NCBI GenBank assembly: GCA_040222995.1
Contig: JAVKBW010000053.1
Span: forward strand, 62,001 to 126,000
DNA: 64,000 nt
DNA from: JAVKBW01 sp040222995
Lineage (GTDB): Bacteria; Pseudomonadota; Alphaproteobacteria; UBA8366; Aestuariispiraceae
Direction: 5' to 3'
Made by a program: the position numbers and the translations under genes. Under the pieces are notes generated by a model. The model was given only the letters and a program-made list of their open reading frames with translations. It did no database searches and was not told the DNA's origin. The stretch's first letter is position 1. Every line of letters begins with the position of its first letter. Of this stretch, positions 34,205 to 42,150 are shown in pieces.

Positions 34205-34965
34205 ATACGGGCGTTCTTCAGAATGATGCCGTCATCGAGGTTACTGGCGTTTCCAAGGCATTCGGCGGGGTGGTCGCCAACAGCAAGGTTTCGCTGAAGG
34301 TGAAACGCGGCGGCATTACCGGGCTGATCGGCCCGAACGGCTCCGGCAAGACGACCCTGTTCAATTCCATTGTCGGGTATCATCCGATCGATGAAGGCTC
34401 GATCACCTTCGAAGGCCGGGAAATCTCGAAAATGCGGGTGCAGGAAATCGCCAGGCTGGGCCTGTTGCGCACGTTCCAGCAGACCCGCATCTACGGCAAG
34501 ATGAATTGTGTCGAGAACATGCTGATCAGCATTCCGCACCGCAAGGCGAAATTCATCGACATGTTCGGCCTGTATACCAAAGCCGACCGCGACAAGGCGG
34601 AATCCCTGCTGAACTATGTCGGCCTGTACGAAAAGCGGCTGCTGCGGTCGGGCGATCTGTCCTTCGGCCAGCAGAAGCTGCTTGAATTCGCCATGGCGCT
34701 GATGAACGAACCGACGGTTCTGCTGCTCGACGAGCCGACCGCCGGCATCAATCCGACGCTGATCAACGGCCTGATTGACCGGCTGAAGCGGGCGAACACC
34801 GACTTCGGCATTACCCTGCTGATTATCGAACACAACATGCGGGTCATCATGAACATGGCCGATACAGTGTATTGCCTGGCGCACGGCGAGGTGCTCGCCG
34901 AAGGCCCGCCGGAAGACCTGCAAAACGATCAGCGTGTTATCGACGCCTATCTTGGCGCTCATTAG
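34201..34965 (+). CDS. livG: Branched-chain amino acid ABC ATPase LivG
   Basis: The 254-residue cytoplasmic ATPase has Walker A GPNGSGKTT near 43, the LivG-type insertion region with LGLLRTFQQTRIYGKMNCVENML, an LSFGQQKLLEFAMAL signature, Walker B TVLLLDEPTAGI and the LIIEHNMRVIM H-loop. It ends AEGPPEDLQNDQRVIDAYLG, as LivG proteins do. It works as a heterodimer with LivF. Confidence 0.94.
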   Translation: MNTGVLQNDAVIEVTGVSKAFGGVVANSKVSLKVKRGGITGLIGPNGSGKTTLFNSIVGYHPIDEGSITFEGREISKMRVQEIARLGLLRTFQQTRIYGKMNCVENMLISIPHRKAKFIDMFGLYTKADRDKAESLLNYVGLYEKRLLRSGDLSFGQQKLLEFAMALMNEPTVLLLDEPTAGINPTLINGLIDRLKRANTDFGITLLIIEHNMRVIMNMADTVYCLAHGEVLAEGPPEDLQNDQRVIDAYLGAH

Positions 34966-34978
34966 GGGGTGTGCACAA

Positions 34979-35854
34979 ATGAGTGACGAGACGGAAAAGA
35001 AAAAGGCCTCCGGTTACCATATGGGCAACGTCGAAACGGTGATTTCCGTTGAAGACGTCAACAAGCAGGCCAAGGCGATGTCGGAAACCGTCGATATCGG
35101 CACGATCGCGGCGCTGGCGAACAACGATCCTTACCTCACCATCGAGAATCTGCGCGCCGGCTACGGCAAGATGCAGATCCTGCACGATGTCAATCTGCAG
35201 GTCGCGAAGGGACAGTCGCTGTGCCTGATCGGGCCGAACGGCGCCGGCAAGTCGACCATCCTTCACTCGATTTTCGGATTCACGAATATCTTTTCGGGTT
35301 CGATCAAGGTGGGCGAGGGGGCAAACAAACGCGACGTCACCAAAATGACGTCGAACCGCAAGCTGAAGGAAGCCGGCATCGCCTATATCCTGCAGGACAA
35401 GTCGGTGTTTCCGAACATGACGGTAGAGGAAAACCTGTGGATGGGCGGGTACCTGATGAACAACCCGTCGGACGCCAAGATCGCGGCCGAAAAGGTGTTC
35501 GACAAGTATGACCGGCTGGCGGCGCGCCGCAAACATCAGGCAAAGGTGCTGTCGGGTGGCGAACGGCGGCTGCTGGAGATTTCCCGTGCACTGGTGATGA
35601 ATCCGGAAGTTCTGCTTGTCGACGAACCGTCGATCGGGCTGGAGCCGCGCTTCATCGACATGGTGTTCGAAATTCTCGACGATCTGCAGCACGCCGAAGG
35701 CAAGACCATCGTGATGGTCGAACAGAACGCCAAGAAGGGCCTTGAATTCGCCGATATCGGCTATGTGCTGGTCTCCGGCGAACTCGCCATCGCGGGGCGC
35801 GGCGACGACCTGCTTCAGAACGAGGATGTCGGGCGGCTGTTCCTGGGTGGGTAG
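34979..35854 (+). CDS. livF: Branched-chain amino acid ABC ATPase LivF with N-terminal extension
   Basis: The ABC core has Walker A GPNGAGKS from residue 85, the Q-loop region YILQDKSVFPNMTVEENLWM, the signature LSGGERRLLEISRAL, Walker B VLLVDEPSIGL and an H-loop replaced by VMVEQNAKKGL, as usual for LivF. The protein has 291 residues, about 55 more than typical LivF. The surplus is a charged N-terminal tail before the DPYLTIENLRAGYGKMQ core start. The ATG at 34979 lies 13 bases after the livG stop, following AGGGGGTG. Confidence 0.92.
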   Translation: MSDETEKKKASGYHMGNVETVISVEDVNKQAKAMSETVDIGTIAALANNDPYLTIENLRAGYGKMQILHDVNLQVAKGQSLCLIGPNGAGKSTILHSIFGFTNIFSGSIKVGEGANKRDVTKMTSNRKLKEAGIAYILQDKSVFPNMTVEENLWMGGYLMNNPSDAKIAAEKVFDKYDRLAARRKHQAKVLSGGERRLLEISRALVMNPEVLLVDEPSIGLEPRFIDMVFEILDDLQHAEGKTIVMVEQNAKKGLEFADIGYVLVSGELAIAGRGDDLLQNEDVGRLFLGG

Positions 35855-35855
35855 A

Positions 35856-36143
35856 TTATTCAAACAGACTGGCGATGTTTCGGGACGCATGAAGAATGCG
35901 TTCTATCCGAACGCTTTCATCATTTAGCGAATAGAAAATCAGGTAGCGGTCCTGAACGATCATTCTGATTCCGGGGCCAATGTCATTTCTCAACGGCGCG
36001 GCAAGTGGCGTGGCGTCCAGCACTTCGCACCGGTTCCTGATTTTCCGGATAAAAGCGACGGCGCGGGAAGGGTTGTCCGCAGCAATATAATCACCGATGG
36101 ATTCAAGATCGCGCTGGGCTGCCGGTGAAATGACAACCGGCAC
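35856..36143 (-). CDS. parE: RelE/ParE-family toxin
   Basis: The 95-residue toxin of the type II ParE/RelE superfamily has the N-terminal SPAAQRDLESIGDYIAADNPSRA helices, the basic core FIRKIRNRCEVL, a GPGIRMIVQDRYLIFYSL beta-sheet and a C-terminal RIERILHASRNI strand. The start is GTG, three bases after the antitoxin stop, giving the usual antitoxin-first coupling. ParE members poison gyrase; others cleave mRNA; which applies is not resolved. The stop lies one base from that of livF on the other strand. Confidence 0.87.
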   Translation of the reverse strand: MPVVISPAAQRDLESIGDYIAADNPSRAVAFIRKIRNRCEVLDATPLAAPLRNDIGPGIRMIVQDRYLIFYSLNDESVRIERILHASRNIASLFE

Positions 36144-36146
36144 ACA

Positions 36147-36524
36147 TCAGTCCTGACGGTCGGCGAGGGCGCGATACCGGTCTTCCAGCCGGTCCAGAAC
36201 CTTTTCGGCAGGCGCGCCGGGTCCGCTTTCAATCCCGGCTCGTACATAGTTGCGCAGATCGTCCAGCGATACCGTTTCCGGCAGTTCTGTGTTCTGCACA
36301 TGATCCAGGCCTTGCTGAACGCGGGCGATGTATGCCTCGGTCGGCGTTTCGGAAAACCCCGCGCTAACGCTTTCAACCAGTTCGGTCCGCAGGCTGTGGC
36401 GTTCCTTCTCCCGCCGGATCAGGCTGCGCACATATTCGCTGCTTGTCGTGTAGTCGCCGGTCGCGACCTGTTCGTCGACAAAGGCTTTCAACTCGTCGGT
36501 GAGGGAGATGTTCATTGTGGTCAT
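36147..36524 (-). CDS. parD: ParD-family antitoxin, extended
   Basis: The 125-residue antitoxin has an N-terminal ribbon-helix-helix DNA-binding domain (NISLTDELKAFVDEQVATGDYTTSSEYVRSLIRREKE), here described by its ends. This is typical of ParD. The usual ParD is about 80-95 residues; this one has a longer tail in which LRTELVESVSAGFSE and LRNYVRAGIESGPG look like two copies of the toxin-binding helix. A second in-frame ATG lies three codons in. Direct repeats just upstream (36537-36556) are the likely operator. Confidence 0.85.
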   Translation of the reverse strand: MTTMNISLTDELKAFVDEQVATGDYTTSSEYVRSLIRREKERHSLRTELVESVSAGFSETPTEAYIARVQQGLDHVQNTELPETVSLDDLRNYVRAGIESGPGAPAEKVLDRLEDRYRALADRQD

Positions 36525-36536
36525 GACAGGATTTTA

Positions 36537-36556
36537 CAAAAATTGGCAAAAATTAG
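36537..36556. promoter_or_regulatory. Tandem repeat operator upstream of parDE
   Basis: Two adjacent 10-bp direct repeats, CAAAAATTGG and CAAAAATTAG, lie 12 bases before the antitoxin start in an AT-rich patch. Ribbon-helix-helix antitoxins bind such tandem sites cooperatively. The patch is also the divergent promoter region of the CHAT lipoprotein gene. Confidence 0.55.
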
Positions 36557-36684
36557 CAAGAACGCTGGGCCGCTTCCATGCCGACTCCGGGTTGATAATC
36601 GAACAAACCGCGATAAACTCCCAGCAGACGTCGAATATTTCCGTGCCTCTCAGGAAGGCCGTTTCCCAATCACAGGAGAATCCA

Positions 36685-39183
36685 ATGCAGGCAGGGTCGC
36701 TTGTCGCGGGAACGCTGCGCGCTGCGCAATTCGTTCTTCTTTTCATGGCGGGGCTGGTCCTGGCCGGCTGCGTCACCAATGTGCAGCAGGCGCGGAACAC
36801 CGGGCAGACATCGGGCGTTGTCGCCGACGCCTCGACCGACGGTCTCGACTACAAATCGATGGCCGCGCAGGACCATATCACCGCCTGCGACATCCTGCTG
36901 AACGCGCGGCATTACGGGGCGCTGAATACCTGCATCGAGGTCCTTGAAACCCGCGCCTTCGTCGATCCGTCCGCCTTTACGGTCGGCCTCGTCGAACTGA
37001 CCCCGGCCTATTACAGATCGGCGATTTCGCTGCTGAAGGCGAAACGAAGCCTCGATCTCGGCGACTATCCGGAGGCGGTCGCCGAAGGCAGGAATGTCAT
37101 CGCCATCGCCGACCGCAAGGAGGCCTATTTCCAGATCAACAGCGGCATCAGCGCGCTGCAGGGACTGTTCAGTCTGGGCACCCAAACGCCGAACGATCCC
37201 GATTCGGAATCCCAGAATCGGACACGGGAACTGATCACGGCGCAGGCCTACGGGACGATGGCGGTGGCCTATAACGCGCTGGGCGACCCGGCTTCGCTTG
37301 AAACGGTTCGACAGGCGTTGAAGGATATTTACAGCCAGCAGCTTATCAGCGACCAGAACATGGCGGTCGAGTATGTGAAGCGCAATCTTGCGCTCAGCTA
37401 TTTCACCGCCGGTGAGTATGAAACCAGTTACGAATGGCTGATGCGGGATGACCGCACCGGCCTGATGAAGTTTGTCGACAGCACCTCAGGCGCACTCGAC
37501 AGCGCGACCAAACCGCTACAGGAAGCCTTCGCCTTTCCGATTCTGGGTGCATCGACCGACGATGTGGATTTCATCAATTCCCTGCCGACGAAATTTCAGC
37601 TTTGCGTCACGACGCTGGAAACCGACCGGCTGGACCTGTCGAAAACCTGTTTTTCGGATCTTCTGAACGACCGCCGCAGCCTGGCCTTCGGCGAGTATCT
37701 GTTCGGCAGCCACTACGGCATGGCGCGGATCGCCCGGCAGGAAGGTGATATTGCCACGGCGAAAAAACATCTGGCGGAAGCGATCAATCTGGCTGAAGGC
37801 CAGCGGGCCTCGATTGTAACCGAGCAGCACAAGCTGGGCTTTGTCGCCGACAAGCTGGATGTCTACCGCGATATGATCGAACTGCTGCTGCAAAGCGGCG
37901 ATCATCCGGCGGCGCTGGAATATGTCGAACGCGCCAAATCCCGCGCGCTGATCGATCTGCTGGCGTCGCGCGACGGTCTGACGGGCGCGGTAACGGAAGT
38001 CACCGTTTCGGGTGAGGGCGCGGAACGAAACCGGCTGCTGTCCACGTTGAAGGAAATCGAAACGAAGGAGCGAATCGGCTCGATGGAGCGCACCCGGTCG
38101 GCAACGCTTACCGCCGAACGGCAGTCGGTGCTGCAACGGTTGCAGCAGCTCGAACCGAAAACCATCGCCCTGGTGCAGGTGGAAAAACCCGATCTGGCGG
38201 CGATCCGCGGCGAACTCGCCGCCAACGAAACCATGCTGGTGTATTACGGATCGGGCGATGCGCTTTACGGGTTCGCGCTGGATAACCGGGGCGTTGTCGC
38301 CAGACAGTTGGATGGCGAAAACCTTGATATTCTGGTCACCGAATTTCGCGAACAGATCATGCGGGCCTCGGGCGCCGGCTACCAACGGCGCGGCGAACAG
38401 CTTTATCGGCGACTGATCGCGCCATTCGCGCAGCGCATCGCCGGCCGGTCGCTGGTCATCGTCCCCCATGGCAAGCTGCACTACCTGCCGTTTGCGGCCC
38501 TGTATGACGGGCAGCGGCATCTGATCGAAAGCCGCGCCATCCGGGTTCTGCCCAGCGCCAGCGTTCTGCAATACGTCGATGCGCAGCCGGTCGCCTCTCC
38601 GGCGCTGCTGGCGCTCGGCAATCCGGCTTTGTCCGATCCGGGGCTGGACCTGCCGGGGGCGGAAATCGAAACCCGCACGATTGTCGATGGCTGGGGCGCG
38701 GCGGAAGCCTATCTGCGTGGTCAGGCGACCGAAACCACCTTCAAGACCGAAGCCGGCCGCTATGGATACCTGCATCTCGCCAGCCACGGCGTGTTCGACA
38801 GCGCCCGCCCGCTGCAGTCGCGGCTGCTGCTGACCGGCGATAGCGCGAATGACGGGGCGCTGACGGTGCGGGAAATCTACGATCTGTCGCTGTCGGCCGA
38901 TCTGGTGACCCTCAGCGCCTGCGAAACGGCTCTGGGCGATATCGCCAATGGCGACGATGTCATCGGCCTGAACCGGGGATTCTTCTATGCCGGCGCGCGG
39001 TCCATCGTTTCCAGCCTGTGGGTGGTGTTGGATGCGTCGACGGAAAAACTGATGAAGGCCTTCTACAGCCACCTGAAAACATCGGACAAGGCGCAGGCCC
39101 TGCGGCAGGCGCAGCTTGAAACCGCCGCCGACTATCCGCATCCGTTCTACTGGTCGGCCTTCCAGCTTTCCGGCGCGCTTTAG
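36685..39183 (+). CDS. CHAT-protease lipoprotein with TPR-like repeats
   Basis: The 832-residue protein has a lipoprotein signal (hydrophobic core, then LAGC), so it is exported and lipidated. Residues about 90-450 are helical repeats of TPR type (EGDIATAKKHLAEAINLAEG; SGDHPAALEYVERAKSRALI). Residues about 560-832 are a CHAT caspase-like domain with the catalytic dyad His701 in HLASHG and Cys746 in LSACET, plus the closing ARSIVSSLWVV and SAFQLSG. The ATG at 36685 follows AGGAGA. TPR-CHAT proteins act as proteases in eukaryote-like and CRISPR-associated (TPR-CHAT) systems; the substrate of this envelope form is unknown. Confidence 0.85.
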   Translation: MQAGSLVAGTLRAAQFVLLFMAGLVLAGCVTNVQQARNTGQTSGVVADASTDGLDYKSMAAQDHITACDILLNARHYGALNTCIEVLETRAFVDPSAFTVGLVELTPAYYRSAISLLKAKRSLDLGDYPEAVAEGRNVIAIADRKEAYFQINSGISALQGLFSLGTQTPNDPDSESQNRTRELITAQAYGTMAVAYNALGDPASLETVRQALKDIYSQQLISDQNMAVEYVKRNLALSYFTAGEYETSYEWLMRDDRTGLMKFVDSTSGALDSATKPLQEAFAFPILGASTDDVDFINSLPTKFQLCVTTLETDRLDLSKTCFSDLLNDRRSLAFGEYLFGSHYGMARIARQEGDIATAKKHLAEAINLAEGQRASIVTEQHKLGFVADKLDVYRDMIELLLQSGDHPAALEYVERAKSRALIDLLASRDGLTGAVTEVTVSGEGAERNRLLSTLKEIETKERIGSMERTRSATLTAERQSVLQRLQQLEPKTIALVQVEKPDLAAIRGELAANETMLVYYGSGDALYGFALDNRGVVARQLDGENLDILVTEFREQIMRASGAGYQRRGEQLYRRLIAPFAQRIAGRSLVIVPHGKLHYLPFAALYDGQRHLIESRAIRVLPSASVLQYVDAQPVASPALLALGNPALSDPGLDLPGAEIETRTIVDGWGAAEAYLRGQATETTFKTEAGRYGYLHLASHGVFDSARPLQSRLLLTGDSANDGALTVREIYDLSLSADLVTLSACETALGDIANGDDVIGLNRGFFYAGARSIVSSLWVVLDASTEKLMKAFYSHLKTSDKAQALRQAQLETAADYPHPFYWSAFQLSGAL

Positions 39184-39962
39184 GCCAGGACGCCGATGGA
39201 CCGGTAGTATTTTTCCAGCTCGTCGGCGACACGGTCGGACGCCTCGATCATGATGGCGTGTTTCAGCCCGTCGAGAATAACCAGCTCCGAGCTTGGCAGG
39301 GCGGCGTCGATCAACCGGTTGAGGCGCGGGTTGCACGCGCCGTCCAGTTCGCCGGTCAGAACCAGCGATGGCGCGGTCACCTCATGCAGCCAGGGCGCCA
39401 TTTCCGTCGTCGCGTAGATGTCGAAGACCTGGAACCACACGTCTTCCGGCGTTGTCATCACCTGTTCGATGCGGCGGTCAATGGCGTCCGGGTTCGCCTG
39501 CACGAAATCGTCGGTGAACCAGCGGTCGATCAGGGCAGTCAGCACCGGTTCGATGCCTTTCTGCCGCATCGCCGCGACCACGCCCTGCACCTTCGCGGCA
39601 TCGTCGTCGGTACGGAAGGCGGCGGTGGAGAGTATGCCGAGCGACAGGATGCGATCAGGGTGCAGAAGCGCATAGCGCGGGCCGATCATGCCGCCCAGCG
39701 AGTGGCCGATAACATGGATCTTCTCGTAGCCCAGCTTGCCGCGCAGGGCTTCCAGATCGGCGACAAGATCGTCGAGACCGAAGGGCAGGGACGGTATCGG
39801 GCTGTCGCCGTGGCCCCGCAGATCGTAGCGAATACAGGTGAAGCGGTCCTGCAGGCGTTCGGTGATGCGGTCCCAGGTCGCGCGCCGCGACCCGATGCCG
39901 TGCACCATGAACAGCGGCGGTCCGTCGCCGGAAACCGTATAGGCGCAGTCGATTGCCGTCAT
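39180..39962 (-). CDS. Alpha/beta hydrolase, enol-lactonase-like
   Basis: This cytoplasmic alpha/beta-fold hydrolase of 260 residues has the oxyanion segment FMVHGIGSRRATWD, YDLRGHGDSP, the nucleophile elbow GHSLGG, an acid in LVLTGELDGACNP and the catalytic His in LDGLKHAIMIEA. It most resembles the 3-oxoadipate enol-lactonase (PcaD-like) group. The ATG at 39962 is preferred; a GTG at 39968 would overlap the upstream monooxygenase stop. The gene is co-transcribed with the luciferase-like monooxygenase and overlaps the CHAT gene stop by four bases. Confidence 0.85.
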   Translation of the reverse strand: MTAIDCAYTVSGDGPPLFMVHGIGSRRATWDRITERLQDRFTCIRYDLRGHGDSPIPSLPFGLDDLVADLEALRGKLGYEKIHVIGHSLGGMIGPRYALLHPDRILSLGILSTAAFRTDDDAAKVQGVVAAMRQKGIEPVLTALIDRWFTDDFVQANPDAIDRRIEQVMTTPEDVWFQVFDIYATTEMAPWLHEVTAPSLVLTGELDGACNPRLNRLIDAALPSSELVILDGLKHAIMIEASDRVADELEKYYRSIGVLA

Positions 39963-39964
39963 GG

Positions 39965-40993
39965 TCACGCCACCTTCTTTATTGATTTCAGATGCGGCAT
40001 GACATCTTCCGCCAGCCGGTGCATGCCGTCCATCACCCGCGCGCTCTCGAAGCCGAGATTGCAGGTGACGATGACCTCGTCGATGCCGAGTTCCGCATAT
40101 TCCGCCAGCCGGTCGACGGCTTCCGGTGCGGTGCAGGCGATCAGGCTTTTGCCCAGTTCTTCCGCCGTCTGTTCGCGTGGCAGCTTTTCGATCATGCCGT
40201 TTTTCACGATGCCCGGCCCGGTGAACACGTTGTCGAACTGGCTGTAGTAGATGTGGGCCTGTTCGATGAAGTCGCGGGCTTCGGCGTCGTTGGCTGCGAC
40301 ATGCATGCCGCGTTGCAGGGAAAGCCGCAGGTGTTCGCCCGCCTCGCCCAGCTCCTCCTTGGCCTTGCGGAACGCGCCGACCTGTTCCTTCAGGTGGTCA
40401 TGGCCGCCGGATAGCGGGGTTGTCTGAATGTGGAAGCCGCGCTTGGCGCTGTGGTAGATCGCCGGCGGCACCAGCGCGGCAAGCTGCATGCGGATCGGCT
40501 GCATCGGCCTTGGCATGATGGTGATCGGATTGAACTTGTAATACTGCCCGTCGGCGGCGACTTCCTCTTCCGATAGCAGGCGCAGCAACAGGTTCAGGGT
40601 CTCGTCGAACTTTTCTCGGGAGTCCTCGATCGGGCTGCCGAGGCGCGCCATTTCGTAGGCGAACGCGCCGCGCCCGACGCCGAGCACCAGCCGTCCGTCG
40701 CACAGCATGTCGGCCTGGACGATCTCGCCGGCAAGCATCCGCACATCGTGCAGCGGCAGCACCGAGACGGCGGTGACGAAATCGACATGCCGGGTCAGGT
40801 TGGAGAGCTTCACCGCCATCTGCAGCGGCGATGGCAGGTTAAGGATATTCACCAGATGATGTTCCGGAAGGGCGACGCCGCGATAGCCAAGCCGGTCGGC
40901 CAGAACCGACTGCTCGATCATGTCGTCGTACAGGCGTTTGCCGCCGTAATCCTTGTCCTTGTGGTAGCAGCCGAGGAAGTGGCAGAAGTCCAT
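39965..40993 (-). CDS. Luciferase-like (LLM) flavin-dependent monooxygenase
   Basis: The 342-residue TIM-barrel flavin monooxygenase uses reduced FMN. Family features are the N-terminal EQSVLADRLGYRGVALPEHH, TAVSVLPLHDVRMLAGEIVQ, the GRLVLGVGRGAFAYEMARLG segment and the later AYGID-like region LAEYAELGIDEVIV. The ATG at 40993 is preferred because GGTAGGGAT precedes it. It is followed by an alpha/beta hydrolase, and a LysR gene is divergent, so the pair looks like a regulated oxidative degradation step. The substrate is unknown. Confidence 0.86.
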   Translation of the reverse strand: MDFCHFLGCYHKDKDYGGKRLYDDMIEQSVLADRLGYRGVALPEHHLVNILNLPSPLQMAVKLSNLTRHVDFVTAVSVLPLHDVRMLAGEIVQADMLCDGRLVLGVGRGAFAYEMARLGSPIEDSREKFDETLNLLLRLLSEEEVAADGQYYKFNPITIMPRPMQPIRMQLAALVPPAIYHSAKRGFHIQTTPLSGGHDHLKEQVGAFRKAKEELGEAGEHLRLSLQRGMHVAANDAEARDFIEQAHIYYSQFDNVFTGPGIVKNGMIEKLPREQTAEELGKSLIACTAPEAVDRLAEYAELGIDEVIVTCNLGFESARVMDGMHRLAEDVMPHLKSIKKVA

Positions 40994-41085
40994 GATATCC
41001 CTACCGAAATCGAGAAAGTTCAATTTTTTCGATAATTAGGGTAGAAAGAAAAGAATCATAAAGAAAACGAATTATTCTGCACAGA

Positions 41086-41106
41086 AAGTTCGAAAAAATC
41101 GAACTT
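41086..41106. promoter_or_regulatory. Palindrome in the monooxygenase-LysR intergenic region
   Basis: The perfect arms AAGTTCGA and TCGAACTT are separated by five A bases, ending ten bases before the LysR start. A related partial copy (AAGTTCAA, T-rich, TCGA) lies near 41017-41035 by the divergent gene. This suits LysR autoregulation and control of the monooxygenase operon. Confidence 0.55.
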
Positions 41107-41115
41107 GGAGAAGTC

Positions 41116-41985
41116 ATGAACGTCACCGTGCTGAGAACCTTTCTGGAGGTGGTCGAAACCGGCAATCTGAATCGCGCCGCCGACCGGCTGAACGTCACCC
41201 AGTCCACCGTCACCCAGCGCATCAACATGCTGGAACAGCAACTGGGCGAGGCGCTGATCAACCGCCGCAAGTCAGGCGCGGAGCTGACCTCCGCCGGGTT
41301 CAAGTTCAAACGCTATGCCGAGCTGATGCTGCGCAACTGGCAACAGGCACGGCATGAAATCTCGTTGCCGGAAACCAATGACTCGATTCTGAACATCGGC
41401 TGTCATTTCGATCTGTGGGATCATGTCGCGCAGAACTGGCTCGACGATATCCGGCTTCATCACCCAACTGTTGCATTGTCGGTCTGGGGCGGCGAGCAGA
41501 CGGATATGGATCGCTGGATCACCAGCGGCCTTGTCGATGCCTGTCTGTGCTTCGCGCCGAAGGTTCAGGAAAACGCACTGGTCGAGACACTGTTCGACGA
41601 AGAGCTGATTCTGGTGTCGTCGGAACCCTGCGACGAATCCTACCCGCATCCGCCGTATCTTTACACAGACCTGGGCGACTCCTTCCGCCGGCAGCATGCG
41701 GAAGCCTATCCGCAGGCGATGGCGCCGTCGCTGACCTTCGGCACGGCCCGGTTCGCCATCGACCATCTGGTGAAGCAGGGCGGAGCAGGCTATGTGCCGG
41801 CCTCGATGGTGAAGGAATCCCTAAGGCTGCTCGAACTCTTCACCGTCGAGGGTGCACCGGTTTTCACCCGCCGGGTCTATCTGGTCGCCAACGAGCGGCT
41901 GCCCGACCGGCTGGACTGGATCAAGGGCTCGGTGTTGCGGCTGGCTATGCGGATGCAGAACGGGCCGGTGAAGAAGAAAAAGTGA
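41116..41985 (+). CDS. LysR-family transcriptional regulator
   Basis: The 289-residue protein has an N-terminal winged helix-turn-helix (TVLRTFLEVVETGNLNRAAD, then LNVTQSTVTQRINMLEQQLG) and a LysR effector domain. The tail ends in KKKK. GGAGAAG precedes the ATG. Divergent orientation to the luciferase-like monooxygenase and the palindrome between them make that operon the likely target. Its final 39 codons are matched by a fossil copy at 44533-44652, beyond the SulP gene. Confidence 0.9.
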   Translation: MNVTVLRTFLEVVETGNLNRAADRLNVTQSTVTQRINMLEQQLGEALINRRKSGAELTSAGFKFKRYAELMLRNWQQARHEISLPETNDSILNIGCHFDLWDHVAQNWLDDIRLHHPTVALSVWGGEQTDMDRWITSGLVDACLCFAPKVQENALVETLFDEELILVSSEPCDESYPHPPYLYTDLGDSFRRQHAEAYPQAMAPSLTFGTARFAIDHLVKQGGAGYVPASMVKESLRLLELFTVEGAPVFTRRVYLVANERLPDRLDWIKGSVLRLAMRMQNGPVKKKK

Positions 41986-42150
41986 TGCGGCCGCCGGATC
42001 AGGTCCTGTGAGAACTGACATTGCCGGCCAACTTTATACTTCACGCATGGCGCCTTACGTATGGACACCCGCGAATGCTGGTGAGAAGCTAAGGCAGACG
42101 TGTTCGACAGGCACATTTTCTGTGGGCCTTGTTGCAGGGGCTTTACAGGG

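Noticed and set aside
37516..39336. A 606-codon minus-strand open frame opposite the CHAT gene
   Set aside because: The sense strand encodes an intact CHAT dyad and lipobox; the antisense translation is low-complexity Arg/Gln-rich.
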